Assembly (NCBI RefSeq): GCF_943734655.1
Contig: NC_071354.1
Coordinates: 55,159,544-55,223,543 of the forward strand
Length of the DNA stretch: 64,000 bases
Direction of reading: 5' to 3'
DNA from: Sabethes cyaneus
Taxonomy: Eukaryota > Arthropoda > Insecta > Diptera > Culicidae
In this document: one piece after another, positions 1-10,721 of the stretch
Position numbering within the stretch: position 1 is the first letter of the stretch
Layout of the letters: the number at the start of each line of letters is the position of its first letter
Notes under the pieces: model-generated
What the model saw: the letters and a program-made list of their open reading frames with translations, nothing else
The model's database searches: none
What the model was told of the DNA's origin: nothing
Translations under genes and position numbers: made by a program

Positions 1-3000
1 CGCTGCCAAACATAACCGAGGTACCCGGCAGCGAAGTGCCCGACTCGTCCAGCTTCCACAGCAACGAAAGCAACGAGTCGCACCCGAAGAACACACTTCT
101 ACCTCCAAGTAAGTATCGACGATTGTTTCGACTCTATCAGAAGGCTAGTTTATTAATATTAATTACCTTTCTCGATAGTCCTTGGACCAGTCGACCCAGT
201 GCGGGACATCGAAACGCTGAACGAGGACAACGAGTCGGAGTTTGTGGATGACTCCGAGTGTGACCAGAGCGAGCAGCCGCTATCGTTGGGCTTCGAGCAG
301 AACACTTCCATTCCATGTCTGAATCCTCTCGATAGCGGTAGCGAGGATTACAGATTCAATACAGGTAAGTTCAAGTGATGCACTCGAATCATAGTGAGTG
401 AACTCTTTGGATTGAATGTTTGGTATTTGTTTTCTTTTGCTGCTGACGGTATAGTGCCTTTAAAAGTTAATACACGTAAGTAACTGAATGTTCTTCTTGG
501 TTGTCAATGGCATTACGTTGTCCGTTCGATTCCGTGGGTTTTTTGACTATTTTGGTTTATTGATATCTGCTTAATTTCTTATAAAATTTTACAAACTGGT
601 AGTTTACTTAGTAGACTGTTAGTCAGATGATTATGACACTGGTCGGTATAAGTGATCGACACGTATAAGTGATCGATTGCCATCTGATATATAAACAACA
701 TGGCTTGATGAATATAATTCCTCCAATTCATTCGGAAGTTGGCTACCACTCTTCAATTCCTTTGAGCGATTTCCTGCTACTCAGAGAAAGCCAACGGTCG
801 CTCAACACCGTCGCGTGGCCGGATTCAGGCTATCGTTCAACCACAGAACAGAAGTGGAAGTCCGAACGATTCGGCGATCAAAACTGGTAACAGAGTCTTT
901 TTTGTTTTTATTTTTCTTTGGGAAGGTTTTCGCATAGAAGCAAATAACAGCAATATAAGGAGAACGCTCGCTGCCAATCGCGTATCAGCTTTCACATGCT
1001 TTCGTGTGCATTCGTATGCGTTCGTGTGTTTTCGTGGACAAAAGTGGCTCGCTACGCTACCGCCAGGTTCGCTAGTATCTGTAGAAAGTAGCATGTACAT
1101 GTTTGGATTTCTACTTCCACTTCTGTTCTGTGGTTCAACGCTTTCGCTTTTCTCGCGGGAGAGGATGTTGTACATTTCAGATTGGCTCTATTCAGCGGAT
1201 ACGAAGAGCTTCACCATGTCCAACTTGTTTGCTACGGGGTGGAGCTGGCAGTACAAACAAAGCATCGAGCGCAGTTCTTTGACTGTCTTCGCCATGGCAT
1301 GCAAATCAACTGATAACGAGGCATGAAAAATAGCTCAAATCAGTCCATTTTTAGTGCATGTGTTATTGCTAATGCTTCACTGAAATACAGGCGCTTTTTG
1401 GCACCCTTAGAGCGAGCGCCCTTGGCAGGGTCCAGTCTCCCCAACCGCACGCTACGGCGCTGCTTGTAACATGCACTCTCCAGAACTTATTGTTTGTTAA
1501 GTTCATGGTAAATATGACTTCCGACGATATTACGCCTCCAAGTCTCATGGTTGATGTCATTGTTCACCGACACCAGTATGCCAAGGTAGACGAATTCGTT
1601 CTTTGAATTTGCTAGATTTGTTAAAGATCGTGCCTCGTCCGTTGATGTCTGCTCGGTACACAACACCCGTTTTTTTAACGAGTAGGGAAATCTGCTCAGC
1701 ATCTTAGAAGATACGGTACTATCAGACACCTGAGAAGACAACTCAGGGAGTGGGGTTTGATATCTCGACCCCCCTGATGGGGCGTGAGGACCCAGACCCA
1801 CTAAAACCCTACTCGAGTCTCCAGCCTTAATCCCCCTGGCAGCACCTTATTATTACTTCTGGGAGGGGCTATTGTGCTTAACGCACCCTCTTAGATAACT
1901 ACTGGACTATGGTAGTTAAGCTATTTACTCGCCGTTGATTGGCTCTCCAGCGGTTTTGTAGCTCAAGTACAATCTGGGTAGCAGCCGCATTGACCGCTCC
2001 CCAGACGTCCGAGCTAGAACACATCCTTTGGACTAAGTTGTCCGAATAGTGTCCTGTCCGCTTACTACCTGCATGTTGCTTCTCGCGCCCACGAAACGAG
2101 GGTGTATAAAGAAAACATGTTCAGCAGTTTCTTCAACATCCACGTATTCGGGACACGCAGGGGACTCCGCATGCCCGAACTTCCCAAGTAACGCTTGCAA
2201 CATGTTTTTCAGAAAAATATTCAGAAAACAGTTGCATTTAAATTATAAATTCGCACTTTAGTTTGGGTTATTTGAAGGCTACAATGTTGCTCTGAGTGAT
2301 TGATGAATTACCGAAATATACTTTAGCCATTTTATCTTGCGAAAAATGTCTGTCATTATCTTGCTTGTATATGTATAACTTCAGGGAAATAGAAAAAAAA
2401 TCCTGTCAATGCTTTTCTGTTGGTAGTACAAAAACCATGCAACGCATAGGCGTCACTTTGAAATATTTCACAAACATATTACATTTTAGCTCGTTTCTTG
2501 CGCTGTTTCAGTCTTAATCAGGTCCTAACTAAGTATGAGTAAACGAAAGGTCAGCAATTCGATTTGTTTTAAAACTGTTGTCGATTCTTATTTAAATTCA
2601 AGTGTGTTATCGAAGTATGATGTCTTCCATCCACGAGTGGTTGGAGTGTCGGCTCTACTCGCCGCCTGCCGCCTCGTTATCTGACCGACACCATAGCGGA
2701 CCGCCTGATGGTCACTGTGAGTGTAGCCATTGCCTACCCCCAGTCTCCTATCAGAACAGGACTTCCGAATGTCACGTCTATGATAGACTCCGCACCGTTC
2801 TTAGTGAAGGTACTTGTGTTGCCGACGTTGGCCAGATCTACGTTGAGCTTTGCCAGAGCTTCAAGCAGAATTCAACCCCTATGGGTCGTGCGACGACTTC
2901 CCCACTCTACCGCCCAAGCGTTAAAGTCGCCCGCCACAACCACCGGCCTTAAACCAGTCAGCACAACTGTTACTCGGTCTACCTTCCGCGTAAACTGCTC

Positions 3001-6000
3001 GATAGACCAACTCGGCGGAGCATGACAACTACAGTAGAACACTCCACCTACATTGGCAACCGCAAATCCCTCGTCTGCAGTTGATACAACCTCCTGAACC
3101 GGGAACCTGCTTGTCGTTCATATAGCCGCCGTCCCAGAACTATCCGAGAACCAGTTGCCGTTTCCGGCAGGGACACGATATGTATCCGAGATTATGGCAA
3201 CATCCATTGCTGACTCAGAAACTGCTTGGTGTAACAGCTGCCGAGCCGTGCTGCAGTGGTTCAGGTTGAGTTGTGTCACTTGCACTATGAACGTTGCTTA
3301 GTCGCCGGCACTGGACCTCCCGTTACATGCTTTGCGTCCCGTTTACCGGTACAGATCAGGCACTTGGGAGGCTCCGCGCAGTCCCTTGTTTTATGGCCAG
3401 CACTACCATATCTCCTGCACAACTGGTTCCTATCCGGCCCCTTGCAGTTCCAGGCTTTATGTCCGTGCTCGAAGCACCGGAAGCAAGCTTCCGACTGCTT
3501 GAGCAGGCTAAGTGGGCATACCGTCCACTCCACTTTTAGCCTAGCAGCTTTCAGGGCTTCGTTTCCGTCAGTCAGCGGAAGCCGTATGGTGGCTACCTAG
3601 GTCCCGGCCGGACCCTTGTGTAGGCGAACCGCCTCAGTTGCCACCACCATTTCACTTTACTCTTTGAGAGCTTGTACGACCTCGCGCACTTCGGTGATCT
3701 CATCTAGGTTCTTAAGCTGGAGAGTCATTTCTGGTGTGAGAGCACGTACCTGCAGTCCGTCCTCGAGCACTCCTTCCGCTATGGACTTGTATGCGGAACT
3801 CTTTTTGGTGGCGTCCTTCTTTAACTCGAGGATCATATCGTCCGTGCGTGAGCGGCAGATGCTCCGCACGTCCGCGCCCAAATCCTTAAGTAGGGCGCCT
3901 TCAGAACCTCCGAGTATTTCGACCCGTCGGTTTTCAGGATAAGAGCATCGCCCTTCTTCGCTCGCTTCCTTGCCGGTTTAGGTGTTCATAACACCTTGTA
4001 GCGCTATGTTGAACAGCAGGCATGAGAAACCATCAGCCAGTCAAAGCCCTCTGTGTGATTCGATTGATCTTGACAATCCACCGGAAATGCGAACGTGGAT
4101 CGAATAAGTTTGATGAAAGAAGCTGTTCTCGTCTATTATTTTCCATAGCTCTTTCCGGTCGATGGTATCATATGCGGCTTTAAATTCAACGAACAAATGG
4201 TGCGTGGGAACTCTGGGAACTCTGTGGTGCGTAGCCCTTTTGGAGGATCTGCCGCAGTGTAAATATTTGATCCGTTGTAGACCGACCTTCGACGAAGCCG
4301 GCTTGAACAGTTTCCACAAACCTGTTCGCAATTGGTGATAGTCGCGACGGAAAATTATTTGGGATAGCACTTTATAGGCGGCATTGAGAACGGTGATCGC
4401 TCGTTACTTCTCACAGTACTACTTCTCGCCCTTTTAATAGATCGAGCAGATAACCTCATCTTTCCACTCTTCCGGTAGCTGTTCCGTATCCCAAATTCTA
4501 ACAATTAGTCGGTGCATACAAACGGCCAGCTTTTCTGGTCCCATTTTACTAAGCTCCGCGCCGATGCCATCTTTCCCAGCTGACTTATTGTTCTTTAGCT
4601 GCATGATGGCCTCCTTAACTTCGCCTATCGTTGGAGCTGGAATCTCTTCGCCGTTTGTTGCACCGTCGGAATTGCTTTCCCCGCCACTATGGTGCTCCGC
4701 CTGGGTGCCAATCAGGTGTTCGTCGAAGTGCTGCTTTCACCTATTGGTCACCTCATATTCGGCCGTCAGAATACTGCCATTCTTATTCCGACACATTTCG
4801 ACTCGCGGCACAAAGCCTTTGCGGGATCCGTTCAGTTTCTAGTAGAGCTTTCGCGTTTCCTGAGAACGATGCAGCCGCTCCAACTCTGCATACTCCTGAT
4901 CTTCCAGGTAGCGATTTTTCTACCGGAAGATTTGGTTTGGTTCATCGTCAGACCAATCGTTCCGCTGTCTTTATGCCACATGACCGATGGAGCTCTCCGC
5001 TACACTGCTGATGGCTGTTTTGAGTGTTCCAACAGTCTTCAGGAGGGACTTGGTCCAGCACGTCCTTTTCCGGCAGCGTAGCTTCGTGCGAGTGCGCGTA
5101 GTTTCCGACGATTTCTGGCTGCTTCAGCCGCGCACGATCTATTCGAAGCTGGCGGCGGTACCGAATGTTGTTCATTCGGAGAGTTTGGGGGCATCCGGGT
5201 CCGTGTCAACGTTAGCGCTTCAATAGGAGTTATCTCGCGTCGATAATGACTCAGAAGTGCCGACAGTCATTCAAAACGTGGTCGATCTGTGATTTTGTCT
5301 GATTTTGTGACCTCCAGGTATACTTCTGAAGGAGTCTGTGCTGGAAGAAGGTACTACGTATGGCCATATTCTCGGAAGCGGCAAAGTCGATAAGTATTAG
5401 GCCCATGTTATTGGTCAGCTGGTGTGCGCTCAACCCTCCAGTCACCGGTTTGAGTTCCTCCTCCTAGCCGATCTGAGCATTGAAATCCTCGATGAGGATC
5501 TTGTTATCAGGTCGTATTCGCTCTCCAACTACGCATAGAACTTATCCTTGTCGACATCGGTACTTCTGAATAGAGGTCTCTGCACGTTGATGATGCTTAT
5601 GTTGAAGAACCAGCCATTGATTCTCAAACTGTCGATTTAAGAATGATCCCCACCACCCAAGCATTCGTTTCCGCAACGCACTCATCACTATGAAAGCTGT
5701 ACTCATCTCGTGTGCGTTGCCAAAGCTCTACTAGATAGTATGTCCAACTCATAAAGTACGTACCGTTGAACTCTTCCAGCACACCTCCTGCAACGCTACG
5801 ATATCGAACTTAACTTACGGCTCTTCAGTATGTTGGAGGGCACTCGAGTACTCCCTTGGAAGTTGAGAGATCTCGTAGGTCTATTCCGATTGTTCCAGGC
5901 CAAAATCCTTGTTCTTCGTTCAGTTCTTTGGTGTTTTTCGCGGTGGTGGCTTGTAAAGCTTGCAACACCAACCCCCGGCGTCAGAAGAGGACCAACGAAG

Positions 6001-6799
6001 CTCGAAAGAACCCTCCTTACCTGTCAGTATAAAACCTTGGCTTCCACTGGGGTTGGTTACCAGCCATAATCTAAACATGATAGACGTTCCAAAAAACTCA
6101 AAAACAGTCTGGTCACTGCGCATCCGTCACTTAACTAATTTACGATTTCCTTTTTTCTTCCCAGCTGATAGTTATCTACGACACCCGAATAGCTACTTGC
6201 CCAAGTACAACATCCAGAGCGAGACGGAGGGCGAAAGTGCTCCGCTGACTGGCGGCAGTCGAAAGCCCCTGAACGGACTGGAAGTCGGTCCCCATCAGCT
6301 GGTCGAGTCCGACGACGAAGACATCCAGGCGTACGGTTTCCCGCAGAAACGGCGCAATCGGCGCGCCCCCAGTGATATCGATTTAGTTCTACATAGTGGC
6401 GGTAAGCTTCAGAATACCGAAATCAAAATATCAAACAATTAACCACACGTTTCTTATTGATTCACAGGCGAAGGAAGTTCCCTGCTCAGCCACCCACATA
6501 ATCTGAATAGCTCCAACCATTCGAATAGCGATCTCTCGACACATCTCTGCGAAATCGATGACTCGGAGTTCGAACAGGATCTTCCACAGCAGCAGCAGCA
6601 ACAGCCGGAGCAGCATCCGCACCAACATCACCATCATCATCACCATCAACACCATTCGCCACAGCAACATCAGCAGCAGCATCAGCAGCAGCAGCAATCG
6701 CAGCATCAATCAAATTCCTCGCTGTCCTCGGGAGGTCAATCGCGGCCCCGTCAAAGCAAGGTCAAATGGGCCAATATCGTGCAGCAAACCGAAGTCTGA
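1..6799 (+). CDS. 3' part of an unidentified gene: last five coding exons of a tail with a PDZ-binding C-terminus
   Basis: Five exons join in one frame: 1-108 (partial at the window edge), 179-364, 455-475, 6165-6401 and 6468-6799. Every junction has GT/AG sites and keeps the same phase (one base carried over). The stop TGA is at 6797-6799. The product starts LPNITEVPGSEVPDSSS, is acidic and Ser/Asn-rich (DDSECDQSE, SDDEDIQAYGF), has a basic patch (KRRNRR), then a His/Gln-rich stretch, and ends IVQQTEV. No catalytic domain or membrane helix is visible, so this looks like the cytoplasmic tail of a larger protein whose ectodomain lies before the window. The T-E-V end fits a class I PDZ ligand. 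From memory, vertebrate FAT1 tails also end in a TEV-type motif, so a Fat/Fat-like cadherin is my best guess, but unproven. The 5.7-kb intron 476-6164 is filled with LINE debris. Confidence 0.8.
455..475 (+). CDS. 21-nt microexon of the plus-strand gene
   Basis: The acceptor is ..acggtatag at 454 and the donor is gtaagtaa at 476. The exon is exactly 21 nt, keeps phase 1 and adds seven residues (VPLKVNT) without a stop. The strong donor and phase conservation support it. Because it is a multiple of three it could be a cassette exon; skipping it joins 364 to 6165 in the same phase. Confidence 0.6.
834..1140. repeat. MITE-like element with 28-bp terminal inverted repeats
   Basis: The left end CGTTCAACCACAGAACAGAA (continuing GTGGAAGT) is matched by the reverse complement of the right end (1113-1140) with one mismatch in 28 bases. 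The 307-bp interior has no coding potential and includes a run of variants of ttcgtgtg. No clear target-site duplication is seen. It lies in the large intron of the plus-strand gene. Confidence 0.65.
1372..1693 (-). pseudogene. RTE-like LINE, C-terminal fragment
   Basis: The minus-strand frame contains NLANSKNEFVYLGILVSV followed by NNDINHETWRRNI, the post-RT segment typical of RTE-clade polyproteins (the usual form is FVYLGxLVTxDN). The frame breaks soon after. It appears to be the downstream half of the RTE-like copy at 3990-5830, separated from it by an R1-like insertion. Confidence 0.6.
1735..2205 (-). mobile_element. R1-like LINE copy A, 3' end
   Basis: This is nearly the reverse complement of 54990-55445 in the plus-strand copy B: it has the same 3' segment (agggttttagtgggtctgg, gccaggggggattgaggct) and the same C-terminal coding part with the GHAESPACPE-type motif. 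The boundary near 1735 is where both copies end with ccctgagttgtct. Confidence 0.75.
2206..2639. other. Unassigned intronic sequence between two parts of R1-like copy A
   Basis: This AT-rich stretch has no homology to the R1-like copy at 52-55 kb and no recognisable coding frame. It replaces the reverse-transcriptase part of copy A, so it is either a later insertion combined with a deletion or a rearrangement junction. Confidence 0.4.
2640..3230 (-). pseudogene. R1-like LINE copy A, endonuclease domain fragment
   Basis: The minus strand encodes VVVAGDFNAWAVEWGSR, then after a stop ILLEALAKLNVDLANVG and NGAESIIDVTFGS. GDFNA..EWGS and IIDVTF are the hallmark blocks of the apurinic-type endonuclease of R1-clade non-LTR retrotransposons. 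Stops and a missing N-terminal third show it is dead. It sits directly downstream of the gag-like ORF at 3270-3985, as expected for ORF1-ORF2 order. Confidence 0.75.
3270..3985 (-). pseudogene. R1-like LINE copy A, gag-like ORF1 with CCHC zinc knuckles
   Basis: The 3285-3533 minus frame reads CFRCFEHGHKAWNC (intact CX2CX4HX4C), then LCRRYGSAGHKTRDC, where the second Cys has become Tyr, then a third knuckle CLICTGKRDAKH whose last Cys is lost. Three knuckles in tandem are typical of R1-clade ORF1. 3657-3881 carries the preceding segment (LQVRALTPEMTLQLKNLDEI). The start is truncated near 3985. Copy B keeps that second Cys but has lost the first Cys of the same knuckle, so the copies decayed independently. 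Confidence 0.75.
3990..5830 (-). pseudogene. RTE-like LINE, endonuclease-to-RT remnant interrupted by R1-like copy A
   Basis: Minus-strand fragments in several frames give, in order, FDIVALQEVCWKS (5'), ILIEDFNAQIG, HQLTNNMGLILIDFAASEN plus NQTKSQIDHVLNDCRHF (endonuclease, 5251-5445), then VGLQ and LFVEFKAAYDTIDRKELW (RT block A, 4041-4370) and DGFSCLLFNIALQGVM at about 4010. This block order is that of an RTE-type EN-RT polyprotein. The frame is broken by many stops and shifts. At about 3990 it passes directly into R1-like ORF1 sequence. Confidence 0.75.
5831..6164. other. End of the large intron; possible 5' part of the RTE-like copy
   Basis: 5831-6060 may be the 5' leader of the minus-strand RTE-like element, as its endonuclease begins near 5800. 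The rest is the pyrimidine tract and acceptor of the exon at 6165. Nothing else is recognisable. Confidence 0.3.
6165..6401 (+). CDS. Penultimate coding exon of the plus-strand gene
   Basis: A long pyrimidine tract and ttcttcccag precede 6165; the donor gtaagc follows at 6402. It encodes ADSYLRHPNSYLPKYN, then a Glu/Ser-rich stretch, SDDEDIQAYGFPQKRRNRR and DIDLVLHSGG. The 237 nt keep the phase. The mix of acidic clusters and a basic patch suggests a disordered cytoplasmic tail. Confidence 0.8.
6468..6799 (+). CDS. Terminal coding exon: His/Gln-rich tail and TEV C-terminus
   Basis: The acceptor is gattcacag at 6467. The exon encodes SSLLSHPHNLNSSNHSNS, then an acidic patch, a stretch of mixed Gln and His runs (about 6584-6710), then SRPRQSKVKWANIVQQTEV and stop. 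CAG/CAA and CAC/CAT codons alternate in the homopolymer runs, which favours selection on the amino acids over simple triplet slippage. The last four residues (Q-T-E-V) fit a class I PDZ ligand. Confidence 0.8.
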
Positions 6800-8750
6800 C
6801 AGCAGCTCGACGGCAACTATCGATTAGTGCTAAGCGCCAAGACTAACTCTAGCATTAGTTCCATTTTGATACTGTTTTCTAGGGTAACTTATTTTATTTA
6901 TTTTACTGTCAATCTTTTGTAATAGCTACTTCATGTCGTAGGAAATTTGTATCCATGTTAATTTACACAAACAACACTCTCTAGCGTATAGTTTTGCCAT
7001 CGATTATTTTATATGTTATCAAGTAATACGTAATACCACAAAATCAAAACTGTCAGCTGTCACGTTCTGGTAGCTAACTAACCGTGGGAGATTTATGTGA
7101 AGTAAGCAATTTTTGTTCTTTCCTTTATTGCCACAACTGGACAAATGCTAGACGACATAAATTGCGAAATCGAATGAATCGTTTTAGAATAAGTAGAATA
7201 ATTAATTACATAGCGAAAGCATGTAAACCGTTCTATAGAAACAAATCGTGCTGAAATCACGCTAACATATTCAAGACGAACAACTTTGAGATTAACGATC
7301 ACGAACATTTAGTAACCATACTGTCATTGCAGCTGCATATGAAAACTAAAATAAAAAAAAACACTAGCAAGTATAGAGAGCAGAAAACCACTTTGTAACA
7401 TCCGTTACAAACCATTGTAAAACAATAAAAAAAATAATATTAACAAGGATGAACCCGTAGATCCAACGTTTTCTTTGACGTTTGAAAAGTCTATAGAATA
7501 AGATTTTTTATCACGCTGCGACACTGTTCGAACGGAGAATACAATCATTGACTGATACAATTGAAGGCGGAGAAGAAAGAGAAAAACACAACTATTTTAT
7601 ATTAACCCAAACAAAATATCAGCACTCTACACGACAGATTTCAGTTGTATTTACGAAGATAACGAGAAACTAAGTTTTCCACCCGAGCGCGAGGAAGGAA
7701 TCCATATTAATCATGTTAGATTATTGTTCATTATACTCGATAGGTCCTTACCAGTATTCGTCTAATAGTTTTCGTGAACTTTCTCTACATATGGCTCTAT
7801 TTTTTTTCGATGAGCAAAATCCAGAAGAAGTTTTTGAGAAAACACACAAACACAGGATCCTATACTTTTACATTACTCGACCGCTACGTGATGTATTTTA
7901 ACCTTTCATTTTCGAGATCCGTACATTAAATCAAACTTTAACAAAACTCTATTAATTCTATGGTGCTCTACTTAAACACAAAACAAAATCATACAAATGA
8001 GAACACTACTTGCTCTTTTTTTACTCTTGTATAGTAGCATAAGTTAGTCCTAAGTCATGCTCCACATACACACTCACGTACACTTATGAGACTAAATCTA
8101 CTTATCATTATTTTATTCCGTTCGTGTTGGGCAATTCGACTCAAAATCGTTGTGTTGTTTGGCAGCTACCATGCAGCAAACCTTTCCGTTTCAGCAGCTA
8201 TTTCTTTAACTATACATTTCAGATAACTTGTACAACTTTAGGCTAGCAAACATCAAAATTAATTAATTAAAAATTAATTAACAGAGTTGTTACTGCTAAT
8301 TTTGCCTTGGTGGACGGAGGCACCGGCAGCAAAAGACGACAACAAAAAGCAAAAGAAAAAAAAAAAGAAAAAAACTACACGACATTTAGGGACTCAAAAT
8401 ATCAAAATCTAAATCATTAGAGGAAAAAGTATCGAAAAACAGAGGAATCGACGTTCAGTTAAAAACATCGTGATAGCTTAAGGTATACAAGGTTAAAGGA
8501 AAAACAAAAGTTTTGTTACTCCTCACACACACACGCGCGAGGCGTTTGTCGGTCATTTTTCAGCGCTCGTTGAAGAATCGACAGCCAAAAGCCGAGGAGA
8601 AAAAGGGCGAAAAACAAGATTGCATTTACCGATCACTGTAGTGCATATAACATTTTTTGTGTATTTGTTTAAACAAAATGAAAAATTATTTAAAATTGTG
8701 GAAAATAAGAGAAAAAAAACAATCTTCTAATAAAATGACTTTTTCAAAAA
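6800..8750 (+). other. Probable 3' untranslated region of the plus-strand gene
   Basis: About 1.95 kb after the stop, AT-rich and free of recognisable repeats, in contrast to the TE-rich DNA that follows, which suggests exonic constraint. Early AATAAA copies occur at 7350 and 7424 and could make shorter isoforms. A palindromic AATTAATTAAAAATTAATTAA-type stretch lies at about 8262-8282. The open frames here (e.g. 7713-7901) look fortuitous. Confidence 0.5.
8729..8734 (+). terminator. Candidate distal polyadenylation signal
   Basis: AATAAA is followed 16 bases later by a GT-rich block (tgtgtgttttttt, 8751-8763), the usual arrangement of poly(A) signal plus downstream element. It is the best-formed signal after the stop at 6799. 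Confidence 0.5.
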
Positions 8751-8763
8751 TGTGTGTTTTTTT

Positions 8764-10590
8764 GCAAACCTGATTCGAATCTGTTCCATACAGTTTGTTA
8801 GAGCACTTGAAAATATCTTTCTTATTCGGTTGAAAAACTATTCTTCTACAACTCATCCTTACCCATCATTTTAGAGTATTCCTTAGTTTTTGAGAACCGA
8901 TCTTTCACACACAATTTCCATGAAAATAAACATACCTTTTATAGAAAGGATGCTTGCGTGAAATGCTGCCGATACCTGTGGAAGTTGCATGTTTCCCCCT
9001 ATTAAAGCCCTTAATTGTAAAGTTTCAAAAATAAATCAGAGAGCTTCAAATTTGGTCATTAACCTATTGCTGTTGGCACATGGAACCGGTCAAAAGTAAA
9101 AGTTTATTCAAGCCACCCTACAACTTGTAACTAGAACTCAAACGTTGCATAAAATACACCACCAAAAGCATCCGAGAAGCTTGCATGCAATGCTTTTCGG
9201 GGCTTCATGGCTCGTAAGCAAGTTCTTCAGGAGCTTTATTTCTGACACACTAAAAAATATTTGAATAAAAATGAAAAACATTTGAATTTTCGTTTATTTT
9301 TAATTTCTGTAACAACTACAGTTTTACCTGACTCACTGCGAATATACGTTGTCTTCGCGGGATCGTGTTGGTTCGAATGGTTTCGAAAAATATCACCCTT
9401 GTATCGAAAAACTCGTTAATTTTGATCACTAGAAATAACGTACGCAATGATTTTGTTTTAAAACTGAATACCTAGTCATTTTTGCAATTTTTACAAGTTA
9501 CATGCAATAACAAAAACTCGAATTAATCCACCTAGCGATATGACCTGGCCCTTTCTACTGCAGCTTAAGAACATCTAAAATAAAGTTGACTATATTTTAA
9601 AATATCCGTTTCTCATTTCTCAAATTCCTGCTTTTTAACAGAAAAAACACAAGAACGTACTGTGTGCAATTGCTATTGTTTTTCAGGGTGTGTGAATATA
9701 GGGTAAAAAACCGGTTTTAAGCAGTCTAAGCGGGTCACTGTCACTGATTGTTTTACCTTATTGCAAGCGATGGGTTGACTGAGTGGGGGATATCAGCATA
9801 CCAATCTTCTTCAAGCTGTTACCATTGGAAGACACTATTGTTGAGCTAAACTTTTGATTTTGAACTTTTGAAGTTGGAGCAATGGAACTAATTTTGATCA
9901 GACCAAACATATTTTCACCCTCAAGGTGCTTTTTGAGCAGTCCTGAAAGCTGGCCCCCATAAAAAATCCTTCGAACTTTTTTCCCTATTCAGTAAGTTTG
10001 CGTTCCTATCCGCGACCTACTAATTGGCATCTGCATTAATAGATTTGATATTTTTGGTTTATCGGGGCATACACTCACCGCACCGTTCGACAAACGGTAT
10101 TCGTCGTCTCTTTTATTCTCTCCTGTTCTTATGGGAAACTGCGAGTTTTACGTCTCACTCGCTGTTCATAAGGATGGTGGGAGAACAAAAGAGGCAAACA
10201 TAGCAGTGCACACGGTCCAACTAGAGAACAGTGTTGTCAAAGCAAATAACATTGAAACACATCGTTGCGTCATTAAATCACTGAGAAAATCTTCGAAAAT
10301 TATTGAAAAAGCTGTCTTTTCTGTCGTTTTTAATAAAGAAAAACTAATTATGAACATACAGTTCTCTAGAAACTATTGAACCTCGTTTTCAGCATTGGAG
10401 GTTTCAGTTAATTTCAAACCTATAATTCTTATTTCCAGAAACGAAGCAGTGTCTTGACACCACGGCACAGTTCATGGGCTGCGCTGCAGCTGCTGCTACG
10501 GCGGAACAGGTTCCGTCAATTCAGCATTTATTTTCAGTTTTGTTATAAAATAATAAAATTTTCGGCTTGTAACAAAGCCTTAGATAATAG
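8764..10590. other. Intergenic; one dispersed-repeat copy, otherwise nothing recognised
   Basis: No coding frame with family features. 9511-9620 carries the conserved AATTAATCCACCTAGCG...CTTTCTACTGC block also seen at 10591 and, reversed, at 45371. The open frame 10131-10379 has no recognisable domain and poor codon bias. Confidence 0.4.
9511..9620 (+). repeat. Dispersed repeat family, copy 1
   Basis: It carries AATTAATCCACCTAGCG followed by CTTTCTACTGC, then an AT-rich stretch with tatattttaaaatatccg that matches (reversed) 45300-45330. From memory this terminus is common in culicine genomes; probably an inverted-repeat element. Confidence 0.5.
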
Positions 10591-10720
10591 AAAAACCCGA
10601 ATTAATCCACCTAACGGATGACCTAGCCTTTCTACTGCCACAATAATTATTTTTCAATTTCTCAGGAACATTTATAACGAACTTGAGTATATTATCCGAT
10701 CCTTATTGCTCAAAATCCTT
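10591..10720 (+). repeat. Dispersed repeat family, copy 2
   Basis: It carries AACCCGAATTAATCCACCTA then CCTTTCTACTGCCACA and aatttctcaggaac, the same order as the reverse complement of 45340-45425. It abuts the Helitron that starts at 10722. Confidence 0.6.
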
Positions 10721-10721
10721 A

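Noticed and set aside
6431..6709. Met/Leu-rich antisense frame (MMLRLLLLLMLL) resembling a membrane protein
   Set aside because: Antisense of the CAG/CAT-rich coding exon at 6468-6799.
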